64,000 nucleotides of DNA from Sabethes cyaneus. Lineage: Eukaryota; Arthropoda; Insecta; Diptera; Culicidae. The stretch spans positions 23,992,268 to 24,056,267 of the forward strand of contig NC_071355.1 of the NCBI RefSeq assembly GCF_943734655.1, given 5' to 3'. Made by a program: the position numbers and the translations under genes. Below, in pieces: positions 1 to 11,120 of the stretch (within the stretch, counting starts at the first letter, position 1; the number at the start of each line of letters is the position of its first letter). The notes beneath the pieces are model-generated. The model saw nothing but the letters and a program-made list of their open reading frames with translations, made no database searches and was not told the DNA's origin.

Positions 1-3000
1 GCTTCTTGGGGTAATTGCAAATAAAAGTTCAAATAGAATTAAACATTCGCTGCTCCAATAAACTTAGCGAGACAATAAATGCATCGTTACAACATTTTAT
101 ATGGCATTTTTCCCCCTTGCGTCGTAAAATGAATTGGAACGTGGCTGCCATTTATGCTAGAATTGCTGTTTGCTGTCCGGCATAATGAATGTTATCGATT
201 TGTGTTTCGTTTTGCAGTTACAAGAACGAAACTCCAAATTATTTAGATAATTGTTACAATTAAATATTATTGTTTTCTTTTGCGGTTAGCCAAAAGCAGC
301 TACTAATCATAATCTTAATCTTAATTTGCACTTGCAAGTATAACTTAAATAGCTTAGAGCAGATTGGTCAAACGGACAACCATTTTTAAAATGCATTTGG
401 TAATTGGAATTCATCTGAAAATGGTTGATTTGATTCGTTAATTTATTTTTTTTATTGGCTTATTTGACTCAACTAAACTGTTTGTTCAGTTTTAAACAGT
501 ATTTCATCAAAAAGTATTGTATAATCAACAACTCTTTAGTTAAACACTACATCAATAAATTGCCATTCAAGATGTATTATTTGCTTACAACGAACATCAA
601 TTTGCAGTAAAAGTGGAAAAGTACAAACATCACTTAAATTTCAACAAAAATACAATGACAACAATGAAAGATATTACATCACACTACTAAGAAAAAAAAA
701 CAAGAATAGGTGAGTAAGCGGAAAATTCTCCAATAGAAAATGGTTTCCGAAAGTACAAAAGCACTCCTTGGCAGTTAGCAAATTGATAGGGCAACAAAGC
801 CAACCATGAATGCACGCTTTTTAACTTTATAGTTCTGAAATAAAATTCACTTTACGACTTGTTAAGTAACACAAAGCACGGATGCTGGGCGCGTTTATTT
901 CTATTCATAAACTTACAAATGCTTGCACTAAGCGAATCAGCTGTAACAATCTGCTTCAATAAAACGGTCCTTTCGCAATCAAAACTCAACAGCGAGCGAC
1001 CGAAGTGCAACACCACCCGGACAATAACAAACGTAATTATCATTTCCTCGGGAAAACGAAAATTCTCGATACAACGAAACAAGTGAGTGACCAGGAGAAC
1101 CACGTGAAATCGTTCTACACGGCTGGATGACCCTATATATATATAGGTACGTGGATATGGACATACAATGCACCTCAAATTCGATTTAGCCCCATTTCGT
1201 TTGCTTTCCATGCTAATCCAATAGAGTATTTTACGAAGCAGACGCCAGCAGACTACGAACGGAAGAACCGCTTATCCCATTCATTTGCAGACAGACTTTC
1301 CAGGACGGGGACGGTAACATCCCATGCAGTTCCCGTAGTCGAACTCAACCTCAACCTTGACACGTTGGAACAACGGACCACTGGAACGGCCGGCCGGCCA
1401 GTGCATGGAGGACACCGAACCGTACGGCTGGATGAGAAAATTGAATAACAATGAAAGTACGTGCGGGAATCCGAATTCAATTGACCCATAAATGGTGTTT
1501 TACGTTTAATGGTCAATTCTTTCACGCCGCCAGTCGGCTGTAGGGGCTTAACTGAATTCAACGAATGGAAAGTTATTGCTGTGTCTTGCCGCTCGACCGG
1601 TCGGTAGGCCCACCGACGAGTGTCCCGCTCCAAATCTGCTGCAAGAGGTTAGACAGCAGACAGCACTGGTTAATGTATCCGGCACTCCGGCGCATGACGT
1701 TTGAAGTTATCACTCCGAATTTATCTGAACATATCTGACCGGGCTTAGAGTGAATTTCGTTCGTTCGTTCGAATGGACAAGGTTCGTTAAGTGCTTCCTC
1801 TTCAACTTATTAGTTATAGGGTTGAACACCGCTAATAGAAAAAAACTAGTACCAATTAGCGATTTTTTTTCCTGTCTAGGAAGTCATTTTATACAAGTCG
1901 CTGATCAGTCTGTCAGTTTGTTGAATGTGTTCCGCACGTCAGAGCAGAAAAAAAATCCAACCTAACACTAAACTAAAGTTAAGCTCGAAGTTCATATTCG
2001 ATCACACTATTGACAGCTAAACTGGCCATAACTCACGGAAATGTACGATTACAGATGCAATTTTGGCGTATGGTGAGATCACGACTTGTCGAGGAGTTGG
2101 GTTCGCTGATTGGTTTCGAATTCCGTGTCAGCCAGCTCAGCTCATGCTACCGACACACTGAAATCTGCATGTTAGCGCAATAATAGCGTATTCGTAAGAG
2201 GACACCAGATTATCTACCAATGCATTGGATCGGATGTGTTAATTTAAAGCAAAAGCGTTGAGCAAGTGGCGGCCGTGGTTGAACTGCCACAATTAGTTTC
2301 AATTTCCTGTTTGTGATATGAATTTTTCCCATTCCTCCCGTCATACGAAGGGGTACGACCGACGGGGCGAACCCGCTGCTGCTGGTTGGCTGGCTGGCTG
2401 GGTTCACGCTTCACAAAGGACCTGGCGAGAGTAACGGTCACAAATCGTTGCACTTGATTGCACCATAGCCATAGCACAGAGCCAGCCACAGTGCCAGACC
2501 GAGCGTCACTGTGGGATTAGCGGTCGCCTGAAGCGGAACACCACCGATCCGACAAACTGAGCTCCAACTTGGTTCAATGCAGTGCAGCGGGGTCCTGTCA
2601 GTCTAGCAAAGCAGTTGAAGTTATTTACATTGCCAACGGAGGCCTCTAACCAAAATTGTTGCGGTTCAACAGTGTGCCGTCTCTGTGGGTCTCTCTCGAA
2701 CGGGGCACCGCACTAGCAGAGCATTGTGGTGTAAATATAACAACTGTTTCGAGATGGGGAACCGGTTTTGTGGAAGGGTGGCCTTCCCGAGCAAATACCA
2801 ATGTTTTCTCTCCCGAAACCTTTGCTTGGGGACACAACACGAACCTACTACTGCGAGACCTACTGAAGGCAACAATTATTTTATTGGTTGGTTTATTGGT
2901 TGCAATTCAATAATGCAAGAAATCTAGCTCATAGGCATTGATGTAAGGTGCCATAACCATTGATTTCATGATAATTCGATGAATCTGAGGCTGTTGCATG

Positions 3001-3900
3001 ATGGTTATTATGTTTGTTGTACATAGATTGTTGATTAGTTTAGTGCTATGTGGAAAGACTTCCGCCGTAATTTGCTACGCCCCGATTTTATCAGCTTTTA
3101 ATCCCGATTTTGTTAGCCTATAAATTTTGTTTAACTTTTGTGCTTTTAAACCTGATTTATAAACATTTTCAGCCTGCTTGAAACTATTCTGATTCTCTGG
3201 GGAGAGTTTTTGAATAAAATGATGCCGTGTTGCGAGTAATTCGGGGTCAAAATTAGGGTATTTTTAAAGTAAAAGTTCTATAGTTCCTAAACAAGCAAAG
3301 ATAAAGGTATACTATATTCAGTAATGTTGTGTATTATTACTATTTGTACAACTTTGTAAAACAAGAAAAAGTCATACAACAACTACAAAAACAGCTAAAA
3401 AAGAAAAACTGATGTTGACGATTTTTCATTTTTGAAAAATAGGATTTTTCTATCTTTATTGAAGAGATAGAAGGTTACTGTCTTAAGCAAAATTTCTTGT
3501 AATAATATGCTGTAAAACTTTGTAGAACGCATCAATGTGTTGTATTGAAACTGAAGAAAAATAAATTTTTTATTGCACTTTTAGGGGGATTAATCAAAAT
3601 TTGAAATCCGCTGGACAATAGAACTTTCAATTTTAGGAAACGCTTCCGAAGGTTCCATAAACCCAAAACCAAGTTTTCCCGCACAAAGCTAATGCGCACC
3701 AAAAAAAGGTTCTGGACCAGTATGCTGTGCCCGGTTCATTGAGCTTTCGGTTGACCAAGTGAGGGTTAAAATTTAATTGTTAGTAGAACTTTTCGATATT
3801 GCACGGCCTCAAGTCGTGAATTTTGAAACTAAATTCCCGATTTTGTCACTTTCCCCATTTTGTCATCATTTTGTCTGAAACAGCTTTATGGAATTATGGG
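1..3900. other. unique non-coding DNA
   Basis: I see no convincing gene here. The first 850 bases and 2,900-3,900 are AT-rich; about 1,000-2,900 is closer to balanced composition and contains only short overlapping open frames in several frames at once, without recognisable domains. No tRNA-like or transposon ends were found. The more GC-balanced part could hold regulatory sequence or untranslated exons of a neighbouring gene, but nothing in the sequence proves it. Confidence 0.6.
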
Positions 3901-3993
3901 TGGGCTGTTGTAATCTCTAGACTAAAAAAGAGACAAAAATAAAGCAAAAAGGAAATAATAATGACATAAAAGCTACAAGAATTCAAAATTGAC

Positions 3994-4265
3994 ATAAACA
4001 CAAATGATAATTATAAAGATGTGGCTTTTCGGTCTCGGGTTTCTTACGAAAACTTCATTTTACGTTTTCGGCTGACGTTTCGAAGGTCTATGCCTTCATC
4101 CTCGGAGCAAAACGTTAACAAAACATGACTAAGAAAACATTTGTTAACGTTTTGCTCCGAGGATGAAGGCATAGACCTTCGAAACGTCAGCCGAAAACGT
4201 AAAATAAAGTTTTCGTAAGAAACCCAAGACCAAAAAGCCACATCTTTTAATAAACACAAATGATA
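3994..4265. repeat. long palindrome with hammerhead-ribozyme-like arms
   Basis: The arms at about 4,014-4,114 and 4,141-4,247 are almost perfect reverse complements around a loop of about 25 bases. On the + strand the right arm can be laid out as a type I hammerhead. Stem I is 4147-4156 paired with 4189-4200 (10 bp with a 2-base bulge). The core is CCGAGGA (consensus CUGANGA, one change). Stem II is GAAGG/CCTTC, and GAAAC followed by GTC closes a minimal stem III. The left arm carries the same layout on the minus strand. A 16-base direct repeat (3994-4009 and 4250-4265) flanks the palindrome; it could be a target duplication or part of the local ATGACATAAA-type array. Hammerheads of this kind are known in Penelope-like and other retroelements. 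Activity is not shown. Confidence 0.6.
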
Positions 4266-5480
4266 TAAAAATTACTCAACGTTAGTATTTTGATTGTGTT
4301 GAAATGATAAAAATGAGCAACTGGGGCACGGGAGGGTATTTCCAGCCTATTAAGCGGTAGCCTGAAAAATATTCAGGAATTACGCTGAAACTATATTTAT
4401 TCGAGACAAGATTTTTATACCAGTTGGTAGAATATTATTTACTGAATATCGGCGTGTATTTTGATCTTAATGAAATGCTACTGAATTTGAGTTATAGTCG
4501 CGAGAAATGATGAAGTCGCTGCAGCTAAATGGAGCCCATTTTCTATAGTGGTGTCTGTGTTTTTGAAATCCGACGGGCCGAAATAACCTGCACAGGGATT
4601 AAATGCTCTGCAAAAACAGATCAAAAGAGAGATGGATAACGTGTCGCTATTGCCTACATTCCGGGCTCATTGAAGATAATTAGTTTTGCAGTGACTGCAC
4701 TGCAGTGACGCCAGTTTTGCTGGCGCTAATGTATCATTGAATCGTGCATATTCATTAGCACCAGAAGCAAGTGGTTGTCACTCAAATACTAGCTATGTCA
4801 ACACGATAGAAGCTTTTCAGGCGTTTCAGGCCTCACATATCGGTAGTAGTGTAAATAACGCACCATATACTGGAATTAAAAACCAAATGGTGCTAATGGC
4901 TAGTGAATGAAAATTGATTTATATTTTCATATCAGAGGGGAATTTTTGTGTTCTTCCGTAATAAAAACAAGTGGAATTGTTCTGTGATAGCATATTCACA
5001 GGTGTTTAGTTTCTAGAATAAGTTAACGTGATCATAATTGTATGTTTTCCAAACCATCATCAAGATCGGATACGCGTAAGCGATTGCTGCTGTTTTTTTT
5101 TTCAGCGTGGTTACGTGCCAGTGGAAAAACAGTGGTTTTGATGTTTATTGAATAAAATTAAGCAAATTACTTACATTTTTATGAAAATAGTTATAACACA
5201 TTAAAGCCTATGAGTGCTACATTCGTTTCAGTATTGTTATATAGCCTCAAAGTTTTTATTTGGGAAAGTGTAGCCAAAAAAGGTAATGTATACTGAAATT
5301 AGTAGCGTGATGGGAATACCCTCCCGTACTCTAGTATCAATTTCGAACCCCCTAAAAGTGACAAATGACCTACAAGCTGTTAAAGTGGAGAATTTTTCAT
5401 AATTTTCGTACAAAATGGACCCAAAAATATCATAAAAAGTTGTAAACAAAAATATTTTTTTCAGAAATTAGAAAATAAAC
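4266..5480. other. non-coding, nothing recognised
   Basis: AT-rich sequence without long open frames, tRNA-like folds or clear repeats. Direct reading gives no homology signal. Confidence 0.5.
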
Positions 5481-5711
5481 AAATAAACAAAAATCCTCCC
5501 CCCTTTTGGTGTGGTTTGGTTGTTTTGGTTTGGTGTGGTCCCTAACAAGGGGGAGCTCTAAATAGATAAAATGGGTTGCGTTTCTCTTGCATTTACGTAA
5601 GTGGTTGGAAGACAAGAAGGGGTGAGGTAATAGATGCAAAATGGGCTACATAACAAAGCGGGGGAGGGGGAGTCTGACTGAAAGGGAACCAACAGAATGG
5701 GGACGAGAAAC

Positions 5712-5795
5712 ATGTATGTTCCGCCATAACTCCGGACGCCTGCATGGTTCTTCATCAAACTTGGCACACATGTTCTTTTAGACATAAATGAATCA
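5712..5795. repeat. dispersed repeat, copy 1 (pair with 7195-7280)
   Basis: This stretch and 7195-7280 share a diverged block: a TATGTTCC start, 'cataactccg', 'gcctg', 'gttct', then an aaac.tggca.acatgttc run. The shared order shows two copies of one dispersed repeat in the same orientation. No coding potential is visible. It is probably part of a larger non-autonomous element whose ends I cannot define. Confidence 0.6.
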
Positions 5796-5881
5796 ACACC
5801 GGGGAGGTTGGTTGACAAAAGGGGGATCCGGTCTGTTACAAGAGGGGAGGAAGGATCCAATGGGTAAAGGGGTGTGTTGTG

Positions 5882-6220
5882 GGGCTCCGTAGTCGCAAGG
5901 TTACCGAGTCTGGTTTGACAAGCGAGTGGTCGTGGTTTCGAATCTTAGTAGAATCGAGCCATTCGATGTCAAGTGTCTTTAGCATGGGTTTATTCTTAGG
6001 CCCCTCATTTACCCTTCCTTCATACTGAATTCTATATTTACTCACTGAAGCCTCTTGACAGTGCAAAAGTCCCTCCTATAGTTGAGTGTACTGGTCAGAG
6101 GAACGAATGAGTCCTCGCCAGGGACGCCTTTAATATGGGATAGTACTAGCAGCGAGGAATAAGTGGGTAAAGTAGATCAAGCTTTGAAGGAAGGGTAAAC
6201 CCCAAAACACACAACCACGC
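5882..6220 (+). mobile_element. tRNA-derived SINE
   Basis: The head resembles a tRNA gene with internal RNA polymerase III promoter boxes. A box-A-like stretch near 5886-5905 is followed about 35 bases later by GGTTTCGAATC (box B) near 5935-5946. The T-arm is followed by a non-tRNA body of about 270 bases with no open frame. The arms are too diverged for a working tRNA. A motif just downstream (cacaatagatcaa then ctggtcgcagtg, 6310-6343) recurs at 50,062-50,083 beside another SINE cluster, which suggests shared repeat context. The 3' end is approximate. Confidence 0.5.
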
Positions 6221-6599
6221 ATAAAATTTAATAAGCATATCGCTTATTCAATAGCCAGTATAGCAAAAAGAAATGCAGTGCAGGTCATACAGCAAACATC
6301 CGGGCGATATCACAATAGATCAACTATACTGGTCGCAGTGATGAGTCCACACAGGAAAAAAGGAGTGTGTTTCTTTTGCATTTGGACTTGAAGCAGTTTT
6401 GCAAGTGGCTGTATAACAAGAGGGGGTTTCTGAAAGGGGAGGGAATGGGTAGACCATTAACAAGGGGAAGGTTCAAAAAACTAAAACAGGCTTTGTCTCG
6501 CCTTATAGGGATTGTCCAGAAAAGACAATGTTACAAGTGGCCGGGGGGAGGGGGGAAGAAACTGACAAAGGGAGTAGAGAAATTCAACCAAAGAAAATA

Positions 6600-7165
6600 A
6601 CTCAAAATGATATAAAACAATCATATTGGCAACAAAATGATACAAAAATGATAAGAAATGACGCAAAAAAAGAAACCAAAATAACATAAAAATGTTATGG
6701 AAATGATACTAAATTAAGGCAAACATCACAATAGAATAAAACGTCATTTAAAATGATGAAAATTATACAAGCGACACTAATGCTGTAACAATAAAACAAA
6801 AATAACAAGAAATGACACAAAAATGATACAAAAATTACATAAAATTGGTGTTTCTAAATGACATAAAACTTGACAGAGAATGACACAGAGATGAAACAAG
6901 AATAACAAAAAAATGACATGAAATTAACACAAAAATAGCATGATACAGGTATGGTGGAGAGATTTAAGAGATTTTCTTAAATGACACAAAATGTTACGAA
7001 AAGATACTGACATGCTACGATAAGGTTCAAAAATGGTGCAAAATAGACACCACCAAAATGACGCCAGAATGCACAAAACTAGCACTAAACTGTATATTGA
7101 TTCAAGCTTAATACCAAAATGTATTGGAAAATATATAAAAGGAAAAAAATGACACATCTAAATAC
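6600..7165. repeat. degenerate ATGACAcaaaa-type tandem array
   Basis: The sequence is built from loose iterations of an A-rich unit around AAAATGAYACAA, about 10 bases long with variable spacing. The same vocabulary flanks the palindrome at 3,900-4,270. It is non-coding; open frames here are by-products of low complexity. Confidence 0.7.
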
Positions 7166-7194
7166 ATAACAGTGAACGTGAGTGTATTTCTATG

Positions 7195-7280
7195 TATGTA
7201 TGTTCCATCATAACTCCGAAATGCCTGAACCGTTCTGCACCAAACATGGCATACATGTTCCATTGACATAAGAGAATCAT
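7195..7280. repeat. dispersed repeat, copy 2 (pair with 5712-5795)
   Basis: Second copy of the block described at 5712-5795, in the same orientation and clearly diverged. Confidence 0.6.
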
Positions 7281-7339
7281 TTTTATTTGCTTGTACACTC
7301 TAGCCTTTGTCATCACGGGGATACGTGGCGCGTAAAAGA

Positions 7340-7570
7340 AAACCGTTAAAAAATACAGCGTTAATTCAAAAATCGTCATTAAAAAACCGCGTTAATTAAA
7401 TAATAATCGAAAGAGCTATTTAAAATCCAAAAGTCGTCGGAAAACCATTCGAATTTAAAAATCGCTGAAAAAACCGCGTTAATTCGATAAATGATGTAAA
7501 ACACCACGTTAATTCAAAAAAATATGTAGAAATATCGCTTAATTCAAAAAGCGTATGGAAATCGTTTAAA
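7340..7570. repeat. minisatellite with CCGCGTTAATTC core
   Basis: About seven imperfect units of roughly 30 bases contain AAAACCGCGTTAATTC followed by AAAAATCGT-like sequence. The unit resembles, in reverse complement, the internal repeat of the TA-flanked element at 18303-18656 (TTTACGCGAATTTCGGAATT). The two may have a common origin. No defined ends are visible. Confidence 0.65.
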
Positions 7571-7680
7571 AAGACTTGATTGGACTCTATACACGATCAT
7601 GACTTAAATGTTTTTTGAAAAGGGAAGAAGCGTCTGATGCGAAGAATGATTTAGTTGGACGAACTGGAAAATATTGATAA

Positions 7681-7999
7681 TTTGTATTTGTATTTGTATT
7701 TGTATTTGTATTTGTATTTGCATTTGTATTTGTATTTGTATTTGTATTTGTATTTGTATTTGTATTTGTATTTGTATTTGTATTTGTATTTGTATTTGTA
7801 TTTGTATTTGTATTTGTATTTGTATTTGTATTTGTATTTGTATTTGTATTTGTATTTGTATTTGTATTTGTATTTGTATTTGTATTTGTATTTGTATTTG
7901 TATTTGTATTTGTATTTGTATTTGTTTTTGTATTTGTATTTGTATTTGTATTTGTATTTGTATTTGTATTTGTATTTGTATTTGTATTTGTATTTGTAT
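7681..7999. repeat. (TATTTG)n microsatellite, about 53 units
   Basis: About 319 bases of hexanucleotide repeat with only two visible substitutions (near 7721 and 7926). Six-frame open frames across it (poly-YLYL, ICIC, NTNT) are artefacts. It ends ten bases before the TAA target site of the MITE at 8012. Confidence 0.97.
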
Positions 8000-8011
8000 A
8001 AATTTTGATAA

Positions 8012-8476
8012 GGCCATTGCAAATCATTTTCAAAGTTTTTGTCACCCCCCCACTTGGAAATTGGCTTGAAAAATCGAGGGGCAAAAAAATAATTTGTAGG
8101 ATATGAGTTAATTTTTTTCAATAAAATCAATTGTCTGTGGGCTCTAGAGCCTGAAAAACTTGAAAAATGAGTGTAGGAGTTGAGTTAAAGCTTCTAGCAT
8201 GAAATAGAAATGGAAATTCAAACAACGGAATTTCCGAAAATCGGCAAAAAAAAAATTTCTTTCATTTTTTTCTTTTTTCGTAGATTTTTGCATGGGAAAT
8301 AACAACGTATATATTAAAAGCAAGAATAGATTTGGTTTTCACGTTTAAACTTTAAATAAAAATGCCATATTTTTTGTTCTATTAAAAAATTGTCTTTGTT
8401 TTTTTTCGCCCCCCCCCCCCCTTCGGTGGCCCAATACCGGAGGGACAAAAACTTCTTTAAAATATTTGTAATGGCT
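8012..8476 (+). mobile_element. PIF/Harbinger-like MITE, copy A
   Basis: Terminal inverted repeats start GGCCATTGCAAAT and end with its diverged complement. After that both ends share a block reading AGTTTTTGTC and then a C- or G-rich run. TAA is duplicated on both sides (8009-8011 and 8477-8479). Copy B at 17776-18245 is a full-length relative in opposite orientation, about 10 kb away, also flanked by TAA. A GG-starting inverted repeat with a 3-bp TAA duplication is the PIF/Harbinger signature. There is no transposase frame, so the element is non-autonomous. The right terminus has one C-to-T change. Confidence 0.85.
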
Positions 8477-8561
8477 TAATTTGTTTGTAATATGTACACG
8501 CGATTATGTGTTGAGGCATATACAAGTAAAAATAAAATGGAAAAAAAACACTCTGGTTGGT

Positions 8562-8850
8562 TAATCACACGAAAACTTGCTGGAGTGACCGTCGGCAACG
8601 CACTACGTGTTTCTATCGCACTGATTCTACCGTACAGTCTATCTCCTCGGCGAAAGAAATAACCCAAGTGACATTTTTGTTGTATAATAGCTTATTAAAC
8701 TATTGTACACATAATTCCCGTATAACAAATGTTTAATAAACTATTGTACAATAAAAATGTTTGATACGAGTAGTCATACAAAAATAATATCGTCGCGAGA
8801 AAAGTGTGTGATGCGAATGTAGAATAATAGAGTTGGACAATAAGACAAAT
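8562..8850. repeat. dispersed repeat related to 50.58 kb and 51.4 kb, carrying a small hairpin insertion
   Basis: 8562-8632 matches 50583-50643 (a block containing gaccgtc.gcaacgcact and tttctatcgcactga). The following sequence (ctcggcga.agaaa, then catacaaaa.taat.tcgtcgc) matches 51383-51435. Here the two halves are separated by an extra palindromic piece at about 8670-8762 whose arms read ACATTTTTGTTGTA.AATAG. The 51.4-kb copy lacks that piece and so acts as an empty site. Nothing here codes. Confidence 0.6.
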
Positions 8851-8878
8851 TTAAGTAGTAGACTATCTAATATAACGG

Positions 8879-8946
8879 GGCGGCGATAGTTTAGTTAGTA
8901 AAACACTCGGGTACCAACCGTGAGAGCGTGGGTGCCCAAGCAGCAC
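8879..8946 (+). mobile_element. tRNA-like SINE head, family 2, copy 1
   Basis: A tRNA-like segment with a D-arm-like TAGTTTAGTTAGTAAAAC, an anticodon-arm-like CTCGGGTACCAACCGTGAG and a degraded T-arm (GTGGGTGCCCAAG). The same sequence occurs at 50122-50198 (minus) and 50318-50394 (plus) with better preserved T-arms. The copies and the decayed stems argue for a SINE, not a tRNA gene. A further shared body block lies at 9195-9285 and 50465-50550. Confidence 0.6.
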
Positions 8947-9018
8947 TATATTAGCCCTTCAAGTTGCATCAACTTTTTTATTATCAGAATCAGTCATTTA
9001 TAAGTTACCACAACTATG

Positions 9019-9162
9019 GAAATTAAATAAAACCTGCAAGTCGTAGGCGAAATACGTATCTGTCAAGAATAAAATATACATAGTAGAATTAAATTGGATA
9101 AGTTTTCGTTTTTATTTAGTTTCCAGGTTTCGTATTCTACTACGACGCTCCAAAAACTTCAG
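9019..9162 (+). mobile_element. Penelope-like/hammerhead tail insertion with 13-bp duplication
   Basis: A 144-base segment is flanked by a perfect 13-base direct repeat TACCACAACTATG (9006-9018 and 9163-9175), so it is a target-primed insertion into the SINE-family-2 body. It begins within stem II of a hammerhead-like motif (CCTGCAAGTCGTAGGC, then GAAA, then TACGTATC) and continues into gaataaaatata...ctatg-type sequence shared with 18.2-18.7 kb. Its last 17 bases (CGCTCCAAAAACTTCAG) are in the opposite orientation relative to the rest when compared with the 18.7-kb copy, as expected for a 5' inversion. No protein frame is present. Confidence 0.65.
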
Positions 9163-9529
9163 TACCACAACTATGTCAGTTGGGTTCGAACTTCCATTGC
9201 ACAACTCAATATATTTTTGGTCTACATCGAAATTTTCCAGTTCATCCAATTATCACTCTCATTCTTCGCATCAGATAATCTCTTCTCTTCCAAAAAAATA
9301 AGAGAAGCAGCACCGGGGAAGATCCAAATACATAAAAGAGGTTTAGCTTCGTTTGATTTGGACCCAGAGGAGTTGCGCAGGGAGGTAATAGGGAGGGAAG
9401 GGATTTAGAAGAGGGGAAAGATGTTAATTTCTCTTCTATTACAGATATTTTTGGGAGACCAATCAGATGAGTACATATTCCCTGACATAAGGTCTGACAT
9501 AAGAATTAGTCAATAGATTCGTGTGAAGT

Positions 9530-9765
9530 TATCAAGCCGGCTTCATGGAGGGTCGGTCGACAACGAACCAAATCTTCGAATTCCATTGACTAATTACAAG
9601 TCCCCACGCATCACCGGTTCATTGATTTTCAAGCCGCATATGATAGTGTGAACCGACAGGGGCTATGGAAAATTCTGGACGAAAACGGCTTTCCGGGTAA
9701 GCTCACAACACTTATCATGGCTACGACGATGGATGGGATCCAGTACTGTGTGAGATGTGTTAAAA
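9530..9765 (+). pseudogene. LINE reverse-transcriptase fragment
   Basis: Translated pieces read YQAGFMEGRSTTNQIF and, after a frame change, HHRFIDFQAAYDSVNRQGLW and then ILDENGFPGKLTTLI. These match the RT fingers/palm region of non-LTR retrotransposons (GF+.GRST.DQIF, then DFKAAYDSV.R..LW, motif A with its aspartate). The same family occurs at 60820-60950 and, on the minus strand, near 56043-56084. The element is broken by a frameshift and lacks the catalytic YADD block. It is a dead fragment. The clade cannot be assigned by eye. Confidence 0.75.
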
Positions 9766-9789
9766 GACTAGCGGTAATCGTGACGGCAA

Positions 9790-11118
9790 AACTGCAAAAT
9801 TTGTCCAGTTCCATAATTCATAACTAAAATTAATTGTTCAGAATCCTTCCGATTGGGTCTCAATGGAAGTAGCAAAAATATGTCCAAAGTTATTTACAAT
9901 TTCCGGTTCCACTGCAGTCATCCTATGGGTGCAGCAAAATACGTCCCACAATACATTATCATAAATCTATGCACTGTGAATCTAAAATGAAAGCTCCCCG
10001 ATAACGTCAACGTCGCATCGTCTAATGCAGTTAATACGCAGCATTGATCGTTGCTCTCCGTGTCGCTGCTGTCGGAATTTCCGCGATGAATAAAATTTAT
10101 TGAACCAGCGAGCAAACATACCGATGTCGCTCGCTGCATATTTTCACACCACATGGAGCCAGGCCACATGGCCTCCGAAACCGGCACAGAACGGGACGGT
10201 CGGTCGGTCGATCGGTATGAGCCACCTATGCAAAAGTGCACTTGCACATCCCATTCCCAACATTGAGATACATTGAAGGAGATGTTCAGATCGTGCCGCA
10301 GCAATTTGTCATGTCACTCGAATTTACCTCACCCTAATTGAGATTTCTCGATTGCGCCTCCCCTTTCGCGCCGCATATAGTGCCAGTGGCAGCGGCTTCG
10401 ATGCTTTTCGAAGAAGAAATCGGACAGATCCAATGCACTTAATTAGTTTCATCATTGCAACGGACTTGTACGGAAATGTGAGGAAGAATGACGAGTTGGT
10501 TGGTAATGAGTCAAGTCGAGGCGAAACCACAGCCTTGTAGTGCGAGGCACAAGCGAGACACTGCCACGCCACGCGAGGACAAGGTTACGAGCTGCAAAAT
10601 ACGTCATTAGCAGCGAAAGTCGGATGCATTTTATCTGCATTATCAGGGTTTCCTGTCAACATGCGCAGTGTTTTTGCTTTTATACATGGCACTGCGGTAG
10701 TTTGTTTATTTGCATGCATACTGGCAGCTTCCTGGTTTCGAATGTTTCTTCTCAAACAGGTTCCTAGTTCAGTTTCGTAAGGATTTTCATTTTCACTCTT
10801 AGTGTACAGAGCGCACGCAACACGAAATCACATTCTCACGCACCATTTCTTCGGCTCAAATAACCGAATCGTTCCCAGCGGATTGACTTGATAGTCCCAA
10901 CAGTGGATTCGAGCTAAAGAAATTTCTTCTACTACTGGGTCGAAAGGCCACCGAGATTAGCTATCGCTTTATATTATGTTATCGGCAATTTGAATAAATT
11001 TCCCTTTTCGGTTGTACGACCACGCACAGTAGACTAGGCAATGTTCCGTGGCAACCAATCGAGCCCGACCCTCCCTCTGTCTCAGTTCTGATCCTGACTG
11101 TCTGCAAAAAGTACAAAT
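9790..11118. other. unique non-coding DNA with a (GGTC)n stretch
   Basis: More balanced base composition than its surroundings, with several short overlapping frames but no recognisable protein. A small GGTC-type tetranucleotide run sits at 10195-10216; a similar one is at 43295-43318. It may contain regulatory sequence, but no specific site can be supported. Confidence 0.5.
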
Positions 11119-11120
11119 TA

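Noticed and set aside
3080..3870. Transposon bounded by ccccgatttt / cccgattttgtc motifs
   Set aside because: The motifs are in direct, not inverted, orientation and no target duplication was found.
6600..7165. CRISPR-like regular repeats
   Set aside because: Units are irregular, unspaced and degenerate, and the context is eukaryotic.
7587..8130. Long frames encoding poly-NT, IQ, YK, LY or CI repeats
   Set aside because: They are translations of the TATTTG tract in every frame, with no independent coding evidence.
9918..10304. 128-codon minus-strand frame
   Set aside because: No domain, odd residue mix, and similar-length spurious frames are common in this less AT-rich segment.
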